Source: Jannaschia rubra (lineage in GTDB: Bacteria; Pseudomonadota; Alphaproteobacteria; Rhodobacterales; Rhodobacteraceae). From it: a stretch of DNA of 64,000 nt. Below, in pieces: positions 53,849 to 62,960 of this stretch. The notes beneath the pieces were generated by a model, which was not told the origin of the DNA, did no database searches, and saw only the letters and a list, made by a program, of their open reading frames with translations. The stretch covers positions 124,001 to 188,000 of the forward strand of contig NZ_CXPG01000013.1 in NCBI RefSeq assembly GCF_001403735.1, in the 5' to 3' direction. A program made the position numbers and the translations under genes. The stretch's first letter is position 1. The number at the start of each line of letters is the position of its first letter.

Positions 53849-55501
53849 ATGCTCCGCTCGCTTGAAATCCGCGACATGCTCATCATCGACCGCCTGGCGC
53901 TGGACCTCGGCGCGGGGCTGAACGTGCTGACCGGGGAAACCGGGGCGGGCAAATCCATTCTTCTCGACAGCCTGGGCTTCGTTCTGGGCTGGCGCGGCCG
54001 CGCCGAACTGGTCCGGCAGGGCGCCGATCAGGGCGAGGTCACGGCCAGCTTCGATCTGCCCCCCGGCCATGCCGCCCACGCCGTGCTCGCCGAACATTCC
54101 ATCGGTGCGGAGGACGGCGAACTGCTGCTGCGGCGCGTCAACACCCGAGACGGGCGCAAGACGGCCTGGGTCAACGGCACCCGCGTGTCGGGCGATGTGC
54201 TGCGCGCGCTGTCGGACACGCTGCTGGAGCTGCACGGGCAGCACGACGACCGCGGCCTTCTCGACGTGCATGGCCACCGCGCCCTGCTCGACGCCTTCGC
54301 GGGCAGCGACATCGCCCCCGTGGCCCGCGCCTGGTCCGCGCTCAGCCTCGCGCGGCGCGCGCTGAAGCAGGCCGAGGCGCGGCGGAATGAGGCGAAGGCC
54401 GAGGAGGATTTCCTGCGCCACGCCGCCGCCGAGTTCGAGCGCCTCGACCCCCAGCCGGGCGAGGAGGCCGAGCTCGACACCCGCCGCCGCACGATGCAGG
54501 GCGCCGAGCGCATCCGCGATGACGTCGGCCGCGCGCTGACCGCCATTGGCCCGCAAGGTGCCGAAGGGCAGATGATCGACGCGACCCGCTGGCTCGAAGG
54601 GGCGATGGAGGACGCGGCCGAAACGCTCGTGCCCGCCATCGACGCGCTGAACCGTGCCATGGTCGAACTCTCCGAAGCGCAGGCGGGCGTCGAGTCCTGT
54701 CTCGACGCGCTGTCGTTCAATCCGCATGAGCTCGAGGAGGCCGAGGAGCGCCTGTTCGCCATCCGCGCGCTGGCCCGCAAGCACGGAGTGCAGCCCGACG
54801 ACCTGCCCGACCTCGGCGCGGACCTGCGCGCACGGCTCGACCTGCTCGACGCGTCCGAAGGTGGGCTGGCGGAGCTTGCCGCTGCGGAACGGGCCGCCCA
54901 GGCCGACTACGACCGCGCCGCCGGGGAGCTGACCGCGACTCGCACCGCCGCCGCCGCGCGGCTCGACACGGCCATGGCCCGCGAACTGGCGCCGCTCCGG
55001 ATGGACCGCGCGACCTTCACCACGCTCGTCCTCCCCGGCACGCCCGGCCCCGACGGCGTCGACGAGGTGGCGTTCGAGGTGGCGACCAACCCCGGCGCCC
55101 CCTCCGGCCCGCTCAACAAGATCGCCTCGGGGGGCGAACTCAGCCGCTTCCTGCTGGCGCTCAAGGTCTGCCTGACCGGCGGCGACCGCAGCCTGACGCT
55201 GATCTTCGATGAGATCGACCGCGGCGTGGGCGGCGCGACCGCCGATGCCGTGGGCCGCCGGCTCAAGGCGCTGGCCGACGGCGGGCAGGTGCTGGTCGTG
55301 ACCCATTCGCCGCAGGTCGCGGCCCTGGGCGACCATCACTGGCGCGTGGAAAAGCGCATCTCGGGCGACGTGACGCTCTCCACCGTGACGCCCGTTGCGC
55401 GGGATGAGCGGGTGGACGAACTCGCGCGGATGCTGGCGGGCGACACGATCACCGACGCGGCGCGCGGCGCGGCCCAGGCGCTTCTCGACGCCGCGGTCTG
55501 A
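53849..55501 (+). CDS. recN: DNA repair protein RecN
   Basis: A 550-residue SMC-like ATPase acting in double-strand-break repair. Walker A is TGETGAGKS (~28-36), a central coiled coil spans ~150-370 (e.g. ARRALKQAEARRNEAKAEED), the ABC signature-type region is SGGELSRFLLALKVCL and Walker B/H-loop is LIFDEIDRGVGGATADAVGRRLKAL with VVTHSPQVAALGDHH. The start at 53849 is preceded by no clear ribosome site; an in-frame TTG lies 9 bases upstream. It closes the rightward block from ftsW, and a 315-base structured gap follows. Confidence 0.96.
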   Translation: MLRSLEIRDMLIIDRLALDLGAGLNVLTGETGAGKSILLDSLGFVLGWRGRAELVRQGADQGEVTASFDLPPGHAAHAVLAEHSIGAEDGELLLRRVNTRDGRKTAWVNGTRVSGDVLRALSDTLLELHGQHDDRGLLDVHGHRALLDAFAGSDIAPVARAWSALSLARRALKQAEARRNEAKAEEDFLRHAAAEFERLDPQPGEEAELDTRRRTMQGAERIRDDVGRALTAIGPQGAEGQMIDATRWLEGAMEDAAETLVPAIDALNRAMVELSEAQAGVESCLDALSFNPHELEEAEERLFAIRALARKHGVQPDDLPDLGADLRARLDLLDASEGGLAELAAAERAAQADYDRAAGELTATRTAAAARLDTAMARELAPLRMDRATFTTLVLPGTPGPDGVDEVAFEVATNPGAPSGPLNKIASGGELSRFLLALKVCLTGGDRSLTLIFDEIDRGVGGATADAVGRRLKALADGGQVLVVTHSPQVAALGDHHWRVEKRISGDVTLSTVTPVARDERVDELARMLAGDTITDAARGAAQALLDAAV

Positions 55502-55816
55502 AAATTTCCCGCGCGTCAACCGATCCTTAACCGATCGCCCTCAGAACGGCCCTGCGCGCAGAGATGCGGTCCGCCCTGGAAAGCGGTCGCACCTCACATC
55601 GAATGACGGGCTTTCCCGCCCGCCGGCACGCCCGTGGTCCGCCACGGGCCTCCTTGGGTCTACCCAAGGGGCAGGGATGTCCCCCAATGGCACGGGGGAT
55701 CGGCCCGACAGGTTCCACCCGGAACCCGGCGCCGCAGCGATGTTGGACTTCGGTACCCGAGCGACCCTTCCACCGCCCCGGCCCGTGACACGGCCCCGGC
55801 GGCCTTCCGCGTGGCC
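55502..55816. other. 315-base recN-mgtE intergenic region with tandem hairpins
   Basis: No gene is visible. Between 55630 and 55802 lie a series of stem-loops: GCCCGTGG/CCACGGGC (55630-55649, TCCG loop), CCTTGGG/CCCAAGG (55652-55669, TCTA loop), TCCCCC/GGGGGA (55680-55699), GGTTCC/GGAACC (55711-55726, ACCC loop), TCGG/CCGA (55750-55760) and CCGCC/GGCGG (55773-55802, with inner GGCC arms). They lie where the convergent recN and mgtE transcripts end. Terminators for both, or a structured RNA, are possible. A CCTCCTT sits between the first two. Confidence 0.6.
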
Positions 55817-57220
55817 TCACAGCAGCCAGAGCGCGGCAAGCCCGAGGAAAGCGAAGAACCCCACCACATCCGTCACCGTCGTCACGAACGCCCCCGAGGC
55901 CAGCGCCGGGTCCACGCCGATCTTCTGCAGGATCACGGGAATGCCCACCCCGGCCAGACCCGCGACCACCAGGTTGATGACCATGGCGACCGCGATCACC
56001 AGGCCCAGCATGGGCGACCCGAACCAGAGCAGCCCGACCACCGCCATGATGACGGCAAAGGCCACGCCGTTGATGCCTCCCGCCAGAACCTCGCGCCGGA
56101 TGACGCGCCAGACGTTCGCCCCGGTCAGGTCGCGCGTCGCCAGGGCACGCACCGCCACGGTCAGCGACTGCGTGCCCGCGTTGCCGCCCATCGACGCCAC
56201 GATGGGCATGAGGACGGCGAGGGCCACGATCTCGGTGATGACCCCCTCGAATTGCGAAATGACGACCGATGCCAGGATCGCCGTCAGCAGGTTCACCGCC
56301 AGCCACGGGAACCGCCGCCGCACCGTGCCCAGCACCCGGTCCGACAGCGACCCTTCGCTGTCGACGCCGGCCAGGCGCAGGATATCCTCCTCGGCTTCCT
56401 CGTCCAGCACCGCCATGGCATCGTCGATCGTGATGACGCCCAGCAGGCGGTCGTCGGCATCGACCACGGCGGCCGAGATCAGGTGGTACTGGTTGAAGGC
56501 ATAGGCCACCTCGCTCTCCGGGTCGGTGGCATAGAAGGTGCGGAAGCTCTCCTCCTCGATCTCGGCCAGCGGAGTCTCCCGCGCGGACGACAGGATCTTG
56601 CCCAGCGTGACATAGCCCACGGGCCGCATCCGGGGGTCGACCAGGATGACGTGGTAGAACTGCTCCGGCAGGTCGTCGGCGCCGCGGAGGTGGTTGATGG
56701 CCTGACCCACCGTCCAGAAGGACGGCGCGATCACGACTTCGCGCTGCATCAGGCGGCCAGCGGAATATTCCGGGAAGCCGAGCGCCTGTTCGACCGCCAC
56801 CCGGTCCACGGCTTCCAGCGCATCGAGGATGACGCCCGCCTGGCTCGCGTCCTCCAGATTCTCGATCAGGTCGACGACGTCGTCGGTGTCGAGCTCGCGC
56901 ACCGCCTCGACCACGTCCTCCGGGGGCAGGGCGGCCAGCACCTCCTCGCGCAGCGACTCGTCCAGTTCCGACAGGATCTCCCCGTCGATCCCGTGCGGCC
57001 AGAGCGCGATCAGCCGCCGTCGCGGCCCGTCGTCCAGCTGCTCCAGAAGGTCGGCCACGTCGGCGCCGTGCAGGGGCTCCAGCAGGTGCGCCAGCGTCTC
57101 GCCGTCACCCGCCTCGACCGCCTCGCGGATCTGGCGCAGGCGCGGCTGGTCCAGTTCGACGTCCTCCTCGATGGGGTCGTCCTGGGCGTCGGTCAGGGTC
57201 TGATCGTCGGTCTCGGCCAT
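55817..57220 (-). CDS. mgtE: Magnesium transporter MgtE
   Basis: A 467-residue Mg2+ channel. The N-terminal MgtE_N domain (LRQIREAVEAGDGETLAHLLEPLHGADVADLLEQLDD, continuing through DALPPED-type repeats such as LAALPPEDVVEAVREL) is followed by two CBS domains (~140-270; LMQREVVIAPSFWTVGQAINHLR) and five membrane helices with the pore motif VALAVLMPIVASMGGNAGTQS. GGAGG lies 5 bases before the ATG at 57220. It is divergent from guaD and convergent with recN. Confidence 0.97.
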   Translation of the reverse strand: MAETDDQTLTDAQDDPIEEDVELDQPRLRQIREAVEAGDGETLAHLLEPLHGADVADLLEQLDDGPRRRLIALWPHGIDGEILSELDESLREEVLAALPPEDVVEAVRELDTDDVVDLIENLEDASQAGVILDALEAVDRVAVEQALGFPEYSAGRLMQREVVIAPSFWTVGQAINHLRGADDLPEQFYHVILVDPRMRPVGYVTLGKILSSARETPLAEIEEESFRTFYATDPESEVAYAFNQYHLISAAVVDADDRLLGVITIDDAMAVLDEEAEEDILRLAGVDSEGSLSDRVLGTVRRRFPWLAVNLLTAILASVVISQFEGVITEIVALAVLMPIVASMGGNAGTQSLTVAVRALATRDLTGANVWRVIRREVLAGGINGVAFAVIMAVVGLLWFGSPMLGLVIAVAMVINLVVAGLAGVGIPVILQKIGVDPALASGAFVTTVTDVVGFFAFLGLAALWLL

Positions 57221-57306
57221 CGGTCCTCCGGGGTCGGTGCGCGGGGGATAACCCGTGGCGCGCGTCAGGGGTAGCGGCGATTTCCGCTGCAGGCTACGAC
57301 AGCCGG

Positions 57307-58596
57307 ATGACAACGCTCCTGCTCGGCCAGACGCTGGCCTTCGCCGCCGATCCCTTCGCCACGCCGCCCGCGGACGCCGCCCGGCACGACGCACGGGGCG
57401 CGGTGGCCGTGGACGCCGGGCGGATCACCGACACCGGCACGGCCGACGACCTGCGCGCGCGCCACCCGCAGGCGCAGGTGATCGACCACGGCGATGCGCT
57501 GATCCTGCCGGGCTTCGTGGACGCGCATGTGCATTATCCGCAGACCGCGATCATCGCGTCCTGGGGCAAGCGGCTGATCGACTGGCTCAATACCTATACC
57601 TTCCCGGAGGAGGCGCGGTTCGGCGATCCGGACCACGCCCGCGAGATCGCCGAACGGTATCTGGATCTCGTGCTAGCGAACGGCACCACCTCGGTCAGCA
57701 GCTATTGCACGATCCACCCCGAAAGCGTCGATGCCATCTTCGACGCGGCGGACGCGCGCGGCATGGCCGTCTGGGCGGGCAAGACCTGCATGGACCGCAA
57801 TGCCCCGGACGACCTGCGCGACACCGCGCAATTGGCCCATGACGACAGCGCCGCGCTGCTGGCGAAATGGCACGGCAAGGGGCGCGCGTCCTATGTGATC
57901 ACGGCCCGCTTCGCACCGACATCGACGCCGGAGCAGCTCTCGGCCCTGGGCGCGCTCTGGGCGGAACACCCAGACTGCCTCATGCAGACGCATCTTTCGG
58001 AGCAAACGGACGAGATCGCCTGGGTCGGCGACCTGTTCCCCGACGCGCGCGATTACCTCGACGTCTACGAGGCGCATGGCCTGCTGGGCGACCGCGCCGT
58101 CTATGGCCATTCGATCCACCTGGAGCCGCGGGAACGCGACCGCCTGGCCGAGGTGGGCGCCGCGCTCGTCCATTGCCCCACGTCCAACACCTTCATCGGC
58201 TCGGGCCTGTTCGACATGGGGCTCTCGGGCCTGATGCGGGTGGGGCTGGCGACGGATACCGGCGGCGGGTCCAGCTTTTCGATGCTGCGGACCATGGCCG
58301 CCGCCTACGAGGTGGCTCAGCTCCGCGGCACTGCCCTGCATCCCGCGCAGCTTCTGTGGCTCGCCACCGAAGGCTCGGCCCGCGCGCTGCATGCGGGCGA
58401 CATCGGGCGGCTGGGGCCCGGCAACATGGCCGATCTGGTGGTGCTCGATCTGGCCTCCACCCCCGCGATCGCGCAGCGTAACGCGCGCGCCGGGGATATC
58501 TGGGAGGCGGTGTTTCCGACGATCGTCATGGGCGACGACCGCGCCGTCGCGGAAACCTATGTCGCGGGTCGCCCGATGAAGACCGGGCGACCCTGA
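57307..58596 (+). CDS. guaD: Guanine deaminase
   Basis: A 429-residue amidohydrolase converting guanine to xanthine. Metal ligands His74 and His76 lie in PGFVDAHVHYPQ, followed by further ligands in QTHLSEQTDEI and YGHSIHL and the Asp in LATDTGGGSSFSML. SWGKRLIDWLNTYTFPEE matches the guanine deaminase substrate segment. The start ATG 57307 follows a weak ribosome context. It may be monocistronic; a purine-related gene, purB, is nearby on the other strand. Confidence 0.95.
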   Translation: MTTLLLGQTLAFAADPFATPPADAARHDARGAVAVDAGRITDTGTADDLRARHPQAQVIDHGDALILPGFVDAHVHYPQTAIIASWGKRLIDWLNTYTFPEEARFGDPDHAREIAERYLDLVLANGTTSVSSYCTIHPESVDAIFDAADARGMAVWAGKTCMDRNAPDDLRDTAQLAHDDSAALLAKWHGKGRASYVITARFAPTSTPEQLSALGALWAEHPDCLMQTHLSEQTDEIAWVGDLFPDARDYLDVYEAHGLLGDRAVYGHSIHLEPRERDRLAEVGAALVHCPTSNTFIGSGLFDMGLSGLMRVGLATDTGGGSSFSMLRTMAAAYEVAQLRGTALHPAQLLWLATEGSARALHAGDIGRLGPGNMADLVVLDLASTPAIAQRNARAGDIWEAVFPTIVMGDDRAVAETYVAGRPMKTGRP

Positions 58597-58598
58597 AC

Positions 58599-58769
58599 TC
58601 AGCTTGTCGCTTCCGCGACGCAGGTGCCGCTTGCGGCATCGAGCACGGTACCGGGGGCGCAGGACATCGTCACCTGATCAGGCTTGGTCCAGTTACAGCC
58701 TTCGGCCAGTGCCATACCGGGGGCTCCCGCGAGGGCGGCGGCGGCAAGGAGTGTCTTGAACTGCGTCAT
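58599..58769 (-). CDS. Small secreted protein, 56 residues, Cys-containing
   Basis: A very short exported protein: signal peptide FKTLLAAAALAGAPGMALAE (cleavage ~residue 22) then about 34 residues with three Cys and an aromatic centre (GCNWTKPDQVTMSCAPGTVLDAASGTCVAEATS). The Cys pattern resembles a peritrophin-like minimal fold, with two Cys possibly disulfide-linked and one left over. The start at 58769 has GGAGA upstream; METP four codons earlier is less likely. I recall similar small proteins beside purB in relatives; function unknown. Confidence 0.72.
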   Translation of the reverse strand: MTQFKTLLAAAALAGAPGMALAEGCNWTKPDQVTMSCAPGTVLDAASGTCVAEATS

Positions 58770-58851
58770 AGGCGTCTCCATCTGGTTCCGGGTGACGTAA
58801 CGGTAGCGCAAACATCGCGTTCGGCAAAGCCGTTTTCCACCGCCCCCGCGA

Positions 58852-60156
58852 TCATTCGCCGAAAACCCGCGCGAAGATCGTGTCGACGTGCTTCGTGTGG
58901 TAGCCCAGATCGAACTTCTCGCGGATCTCATCCTCGCCCAGCGCGGCGCGCACGTCGTCGTCGGCCAGAAGCTCCGTCTGGAAATCGGCGCCCTCCTCCC
59001 AGACCCGCATCGCGTTGCGCTGCACAAGGCGATAGCTGTCCTCGCGCGAGACGCCGGCCTGCGTCAGCGCCAGCAGCACGCGCTGCGACATCACGAGGCC
59101 CCGGAACCTGTTCATGTTCGCCAGCATGTTGTCGGGATAGATCACCAGCTTGTCGATCACCCCGGTCAGCCGCGCCAGCGCGAAGTCGAGCGTCACCGTC
59201 GCGTCCGGCCCGATCGCGCGTTCGACGGAACTGTGCGAGATGTCGCGCTCATGCCACAGCGCCACGTTCTCCAGCGCGGGCGTCACCGCCATGCGGACAA
59301 GGCGCGCGAGCCCGGTCAGGTTCTCGGTCAGCACAGGATTGCGCTTGTGGGGCATGGCGCTCGACCCCTTCTGGCCGGCGCTGAAGAACTCCTCCGCCTC
59401 CAGCACCTCGGTCCGCTGCATGTGGCGGATCTCGGTGGCGATGTTCTCGATGCTGCTGGCCACCACGCCCAAGGCGCAAAAGAAGGCGGCGTGGCGGTCG
59501 CGGGGGATGACCTGCGTGCTGATCGGCTCCGGCGTCAGGCCCATCCTTTCGCAAACATGCGCCTCGACCGCAGGATCGATGTTGGCGAAGGTGCCGACCG
59601 CGCCGGAGATGGCTCCCGTCGCCACCTCCTCCCGCGCGGTCCTCAACCGCTTCAGATTGCGGGACATTTCCGCGTGGAACCGCGCGAATGTCAGGCCCAT
59701 CGTCGTGGGCTCCGCGTGGATGCCGTGGCTGCGCCCGATGCGGATGGTGTCCTTGTGCTCATACGCCCGGCGCTTCAGCGCGGCCATCAGCGCCTCCACA
59801 TCCGCGATCAGAAGGTCGGCGGCGCGCGTCAGCTGCACGTTCAGCGTGGTGTCGAGCACATCCGAGGAGGTCATGCCCTGATGCACGAACCGCGCCGCGT
59901 CGCTGCCGACGATTTCCGACAGATGGGTCAGGAAGGCGATGACGTCGTGCTTCGTCACCGCCTCGATCTCGTCGATGCGGGCCACATCGAACTCCGCGTC
60001 GCGCGCCTTCCACACGGCCTCGGCGTTCTCACGCGGGATGACTCCCAGGTCGGCCATGGCGTCGCAGGCGTGGGCCTCGATCTCGAACCAGATGCGGAAC
60101 TTGGTCTCGGGTGACCAGATCGCCACCATCTCGGGGCGGGAGTAGCGGGGGATCAT
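58852..60156 (-). CDS. purB: Adenylosuccinate lyase
   Basis: A 434-residue fumarase-superfamily lyase acting twice in purine synthesis (SAICAR to AICAR, adenylosuccinate to AMP). N-terminus MIPRYSRPEMVAIW; catalytic His region GRSHGIHAEPTTMG; His-containing VHQGMTSSDVLDT; and the superfamily signature loop GSSAMPHKRNPV with its mobile catalytic Ser. Normal length for the short bacterial type. The start is preceded by a good promoter candidate about 40 bases upstream. Confidence 0.97.
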   Translation of the reverse strand: MIPRYSRPEMVAIWSPETKFRIWFEIEAHACDAMADLGVIPRENAEAVWKARDAEFDVARIDEIEAVTKHDVIAFLTHLSEIVGSDAARFVHQGMTSSDVLDTTLNVQLTRAADLLIADVEALMAALKRRAYEHKDTIRIGRSHGIHAEPTTMGLTFARFHAEMSRNLKRLRTAREEVATGAISGAVGTFANIDPAVEAHVCERMGLTPEPISTQVIPRDRHAAFFCALGVVASSIENIATEIRHMQRTEVLEAEEFFSAGQKGSSAMPHKRNPVLTENLTGLARLVRMAVTPALENVALWHERDISHSSVERAIGPDATVTLDFALARLTGVIDKLVIYPDNMLANMNRFRGLVMSQRVLLALTQAGVSREDSYRLVQRNAMRVWEEGADFQTELLADDDVRAALGEDEIREKFDLGYHTKHVDTIFARVFGE

Positions 60157-60192
60157 GGCGGACCTCGTTTCGGTGGCATGCGGGATGGCCGC

Positions 60193-60221
60193 GTCATAGG
60201 GTGCGGGGGCCGCACCCGCAA
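60193..60221 (-). promoter_or_regulatory. Putative purB promoter
   Basis: Minus-strand TTGCGG (60221-60216), 17-base spacer, TATGAC (60198-60193). The spacer is the palindrome GTGCGG-GGG-CCGCAC (60201-60215, plus-strand reading). The -35 lies within the leader of the divergent DUF6314-like gene. Confidence 0.55.
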
Positions 60222-60233
60222 GGAACCCCGCCG

Positions 60234-60656
60234 ATGACCCCAGCCGACCGACTTGCCGGCCTTGCCGGACGCTGGCGCACCCTGCGCGTCCTGCGCCACG
60301 GCGACGGCACCCGCGCGCGGTTCCTCGGCGTCAGCACCTGGGCCCCCGACGGCACGGTCCTGCGCTGCACCGAAGCCGGAACGCTGGAGCAGGCAGGCCG
60401 TCGATACGAGGCGCATCGCGTGACGCTGTGGCGGGCCACGGTGCAGGGGGTGGAGGTCCTGTTCGCCGACGGGCGGCCCTTTCACCGTCTGCCGGTGCCC
60501 GGCGACCGGGCGGTGGTGCGCCACGACTGCGCGCCGGATGTCTATGACATCGCCTACGATTTTCGCGCCCGCACGCGCTGGACCCTGCGTTGGCGGGTCC
60601 GGGGGCCGCGCAAGGACTACCGGGCCCTGACGCGGTACCTGCGGATCAGCCCGTGA
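60234..60656 (+). CDS. DUF6314-like conserved protein
   Basis: A 140-residue soluble protein with repeated Trp/Arg-rich strands (LAGRWRTLRVLRHGDGTRARFLGVSTWAPDG; YEAHRVTLWRATVQGVEVLFADGRPFHRL; TRWTLRWRVRGPRKDYRALTRYLRI). The last segment, with KDY near the C-terminus, matches the DUF6314 family as I remember it; the fold is probably a beta-barrel of the lipocalin/FABP type. Function unknown. A good AAGGAA ribosome site. The 3' end overlaps the convergent small secreted gene by 11 bases. Confidence 0.83.
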   Translation: MTPADRLAGLAGRWRTLRVLRHGDGTRARFLGVSTWAPDGTVLRCTEAGTLEQAGRRYEAHRVTLWRATVQGVEVLFADGRPFHRLPVPGDRAVVRHDCAPDVYDIAYDFRARTRWTLRWRVRGPRKDYRALTRYLRISP

Positions 60657-60879
60657 CGCAGGGCTGCCCCGTGTCGCGCCAGATCGGCACGTTGAGGGAC
60701 ATGTCGCACAGGGCCATGAAGCTGCGCCCGCCCACCGTCAGGCAGGTCCGCTCGCCCAGCTCGAAACGGCCGCCATCGGTGGCGGTGCAATAACATTCGA
60801 TTGGCCGTCCGCCGGGATAGGTCGGTTGCGCCAGTGCGGGCAGGGCCGCGAGGCAGAGCAGGATTGCGAGACGGGTCAT
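60646..60879 (-). CDS. Small secreted Cys-rich hypothetical protein, 77 residues
   Basis: A short exported protein: signal peptide MTRLAILLCLAALPALAQ (cleavage ~residue 18), then a 59-residue mature domain with five Cys (PIECYCTATDG, GERTCLTV, ALCDMSLN, QPCVTG), probably disulfide-stabilised. The start at 60879 is supported by GGAGG 8 bases upstream; a GTG three codons earlier is possible. I do not recognise the family. Two such small secreted proteins flank the purB/DUF6314 region. It overlaps DUF6314 at its 3' end. Confidence 0.72.
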   Translation of the reverse strand: MTRLAILLCLAALPALAQPTYPGGRPIECYCTATDGGRFELGERTCLTVGGRSFMALCDMSLNVPIWRDTGQPCVTG

Positions 60880-60919
60880 CGACGACACCTCCGGCAGCCA
60901 TCATAGCACAAGCCCGCCC

Positions 60920-60948
60920 TTGACCTGACCCCCCTCCGCGCCTCATCA
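60920..60948 (+). promoter_or_regulatory. Putative prfA promoter (possible leaderless start)
   Basis: TTGACC (60920-60925), 17-base spacer, TCATCA (60943-60948). The expected transcription start falls at about 60955-60956, the ATG itself, which has no ribosome site upstream. Confidence 0.4.
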
Positions 60949-60955
60949 CGCCGCC

Positions 60956-62011
60956 ATGATCCCGACCGAGCGCCTTGACCAGATCACCGCCCGTTTCGAA
61001 TACCTCGAAGCGCGGCTGAACGCCGGGCCCGATGCGTCCGAGATCGCCGGGCTGACGCGGGAGTATGCGGAGCTGAAGCCCGTGGCCGAGCGCATCGCGG
61101 ACTGGCGGCGCCTGTCGGACCAGATCGCGGAGGCGGAGGCCATGCTGCCCGACCCCGAGATGCGCGAGCTGGCGCAGGCCGAGCTGCCGGAGCTGCAGGT
61201 GGCGCTGGCGCGGGCCGAGGACGAATTGCAGATCGCGCTCCTGCCGCGCGACGCGGCCGACGCGCGCCCCGCCATCCTGGAGATCAGGCCGGGCACCGGC
61301 GGCGAGGAGGCGGCGCTGTTCGCGGGCGACCTGGAGGCGATGTACCGCCGCTATGCCGAGGCGCGCGGCTGGACCATGGAGGTGGTCGAGCGGCAGGAGA
61401 GCGACCTCGGCGGCGTGCGAGAGCTGGTCGCCCGGATCGAGGGCGAGAACGTCTTCGCGCGCCTCAAGTTCGAAAGCGGCGTGCACCGCGTGCAGCGCGT
61501 TCCGGCGACGGAATCGGGCGGGCGCATCCATACCTCCGCCGCGACCGTCGCCGTCCTGCCTGAGGCGGAGGCGGTGGACATCGAGATACCCGCGACCGAC
61601 ATCCGCATCGACACCATGCGCGCATCGGGCGCGGGCGGGCAGCACGTCAACACCACCGACTCGGCCGTGCGGATCACCCACCTGCCCACCGGCATCGTGG
61701 TGACGTCCTCCGAGAAGTCGCAGCATCGCAACCGCGAGATCGCGATGAACGTCCTGCGCGCACGGCTCTATGACGCGGAACGGGCGGCGCGGGATGCCGA
61801 GCGGTCGGCCGACCGGAAAAGCCAGGTCGGCACCGGCGACCGGTCGGAGCGCATCCGCACCTACAACTTTCCGCAAGGGCGCATGACGGACCACCGGATC
61901 AACCTGACCCTCTATTCGCTGGGCGCGGTAATGCAGGGCGACCTGGACGAGGTGATCGACGCGCTGACCGCCGACCTTCAGGCGGCGCAACTGGCCGAGA
62001 TGGGGGCGTGA
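60956..62011 (+). CDS. prfA: Peptide chain release factor 1
   Basis: A 351-residue class I release factor reading UAA and UAG. The catalytic GGQ is Gly227-Gly228-Gln229 in SGAGGQHVN, and the tripeptide anticodon PAT (183-185) specifies RF1 rather than RF2. Other family segments are [26 protein letters not shown] and [20 protein letters not shown], and the tail [25 protein letters not shown]. The normal length. prmC follows with overlapping codons; PrmC methylates the GGQ glutamine. Confidence 0.98.
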   Translation: MIPTERLDQITARFEYLEARLNAGPDASEIAGLTREYAELKPVAERIADWRRLSDQIAEAEAMLPDPEMRELAQAELPELQVALARAEDELQIALLPRDAADARPAILEIRPGTGGEEAALFAGDLEAMYRRYAEARGWTMEVVERQESDLGGVRELVARIEGENVFARLKFESGVHRVQRVPATESGGRIHTSAATVAVLPEAEAVDIEIPATDIRIDTMRASGAGGQHVNTTDSAVRITHLPTGIVVTSSEKSQHRNREIAMNVLRARLYDAERAARDAERSADRKSQVGTGDRSERIRTYNFPQGRMTDHRINLTLYSLGAVMQGDLDEVIDALTADLQAAQLAEMGA

Positions 62012-62778
62012 CCGACGACGCCCGCGCGCGGCTGGCAGCGGCGGGCGTGCCGGACCCGGCGGGCGACGCGGCCCGCCTGCGCCGCGAAGCCCCCGACGAC
62101 GCGACCTTCGCCGTCTGGCTCGACCGCCGCGCGGTGCGGGAGCCTGTGTCGCAGATCATCGGGCGGCGCGCGTTCTGGGCGCATGACTTCATCGTGACCC
62201 GCGACGTGCTGGACCCCCGGCCCGACACCGAAACCCTGGTCGAGGCGGCGCTGGCCGAACCCTTCGACCGGGTGCTGGACCTCGGGACCGGATCGGGCTG
62301 CATCCTTTTGTCGCTGCTGCACGAACGCCCCGCGGCGACAGGCCTCGGCACCGACGTGTCGAAGGCGGCGCTGGCGGTGGCGCGGCGCAACGCGGCGGCG
62401 ACGGGCGTGGGCGCGCGGGCAGGGTTCCGGCGCGCCGATTGGTTCGCCGGGGTGGAGGGCCCGTTCGACCTGATCGTGTCGAACCCGCCCTATATCGCGG
62501 AGGGCGAAATGGCCGAGCTTGAGCCCGAGGTCCGCGAGTGGGAGCCGCAGGGCGCATTGACCCCCGGCGGCGACGGGCTCGACGCCTATCGCGCCATCGC
62601 GGCGGGGGCGGGGGCGCATCTAGCGGAAGGCGGGCACCTCATGGTCGAGATCGGGCCGACCCAGGCCGATGTGGTGTCGGCGCTGTTCGCGGAAGCGGGG
62701 TTCGCCGGAATTACGGTGGTCTGCGACATAAATGGCCGAAATCGCGTGGTTCGGGCGGAAAAAAGCCGCCGTTCCTGA
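62008..62778 (+). CDS. prmC: Release factor glutamine methyltransferase
   Basis: A 256-residue SAM-dependent enzyme that N5-methylates the Gln of the GGQ motif in RF1/RF2. SAM-binding motif I is [16 protein letters not shown] and the N-methyltransferase signature is NPPY in [15 protein letters not shown]; an upstream region [30 protein letters not shown] is typical of PrmC. It begins with GTG overlapping the prfA stop (GTGA), so enzyme and substrate are cotranslated. Confidence 0.97.
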   Translation: MTDDARARLAAAGVPDPAGDAARLRREAPDDATFAVWLDRRAVREPVSQIIGRRAFWAHDFIVTRDVLDPRPDTETLVEAALAEPFDRVLDLGTGSGCILLSLLHERPAATGLGTDVSKAALAVARRNAAATGVGARAGFRRADWFAGVEGPFDLIVSNPPYIAEGEMAELEPEVREWEPQGALTPGGDGLDAYRAIAAGAGAHLAEGGHLMVEIGPTQADVVSALFAEAGFAGITVVCDINGRNRVVRAEKSRRS

Positions 62779-62787
62779 CGAATCGGC

Positions 62788-62816
62788 TTGTGATCGGGAA
62801 AATAGGCTTTCATAAC
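62788..62816 (+). promoter_or_regulatory. Putative promoter of the DUF4167 gene
   Basis: TTGTGA (62788-62793), 17-base spacer, CATAAC (62811-62816; four of six matches). Leader of about 140 bases. Confidence 0.45.
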
Positions 62817-62960
62817 CGACCTGCATCCGAAAGTTGACGCGGCGTCGGTGATTTCCGGCCCAGCCCCTCATCCGGGATGCACGCCCGATCAATCCGGACC
62901 GTGACGACCCGCGTGGGCGGGCACCGGTCCCCGGCAAAGACCAGCGGAAACACCCCACTT

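Noticed and set aside
52922-55519. Very long open frame (about 865 codons) antisense to bamD and recN.
   Set aside because: It follows from GC-rich codon bias in recN/bamD, has no family resemblance, and both sense genes are clear.
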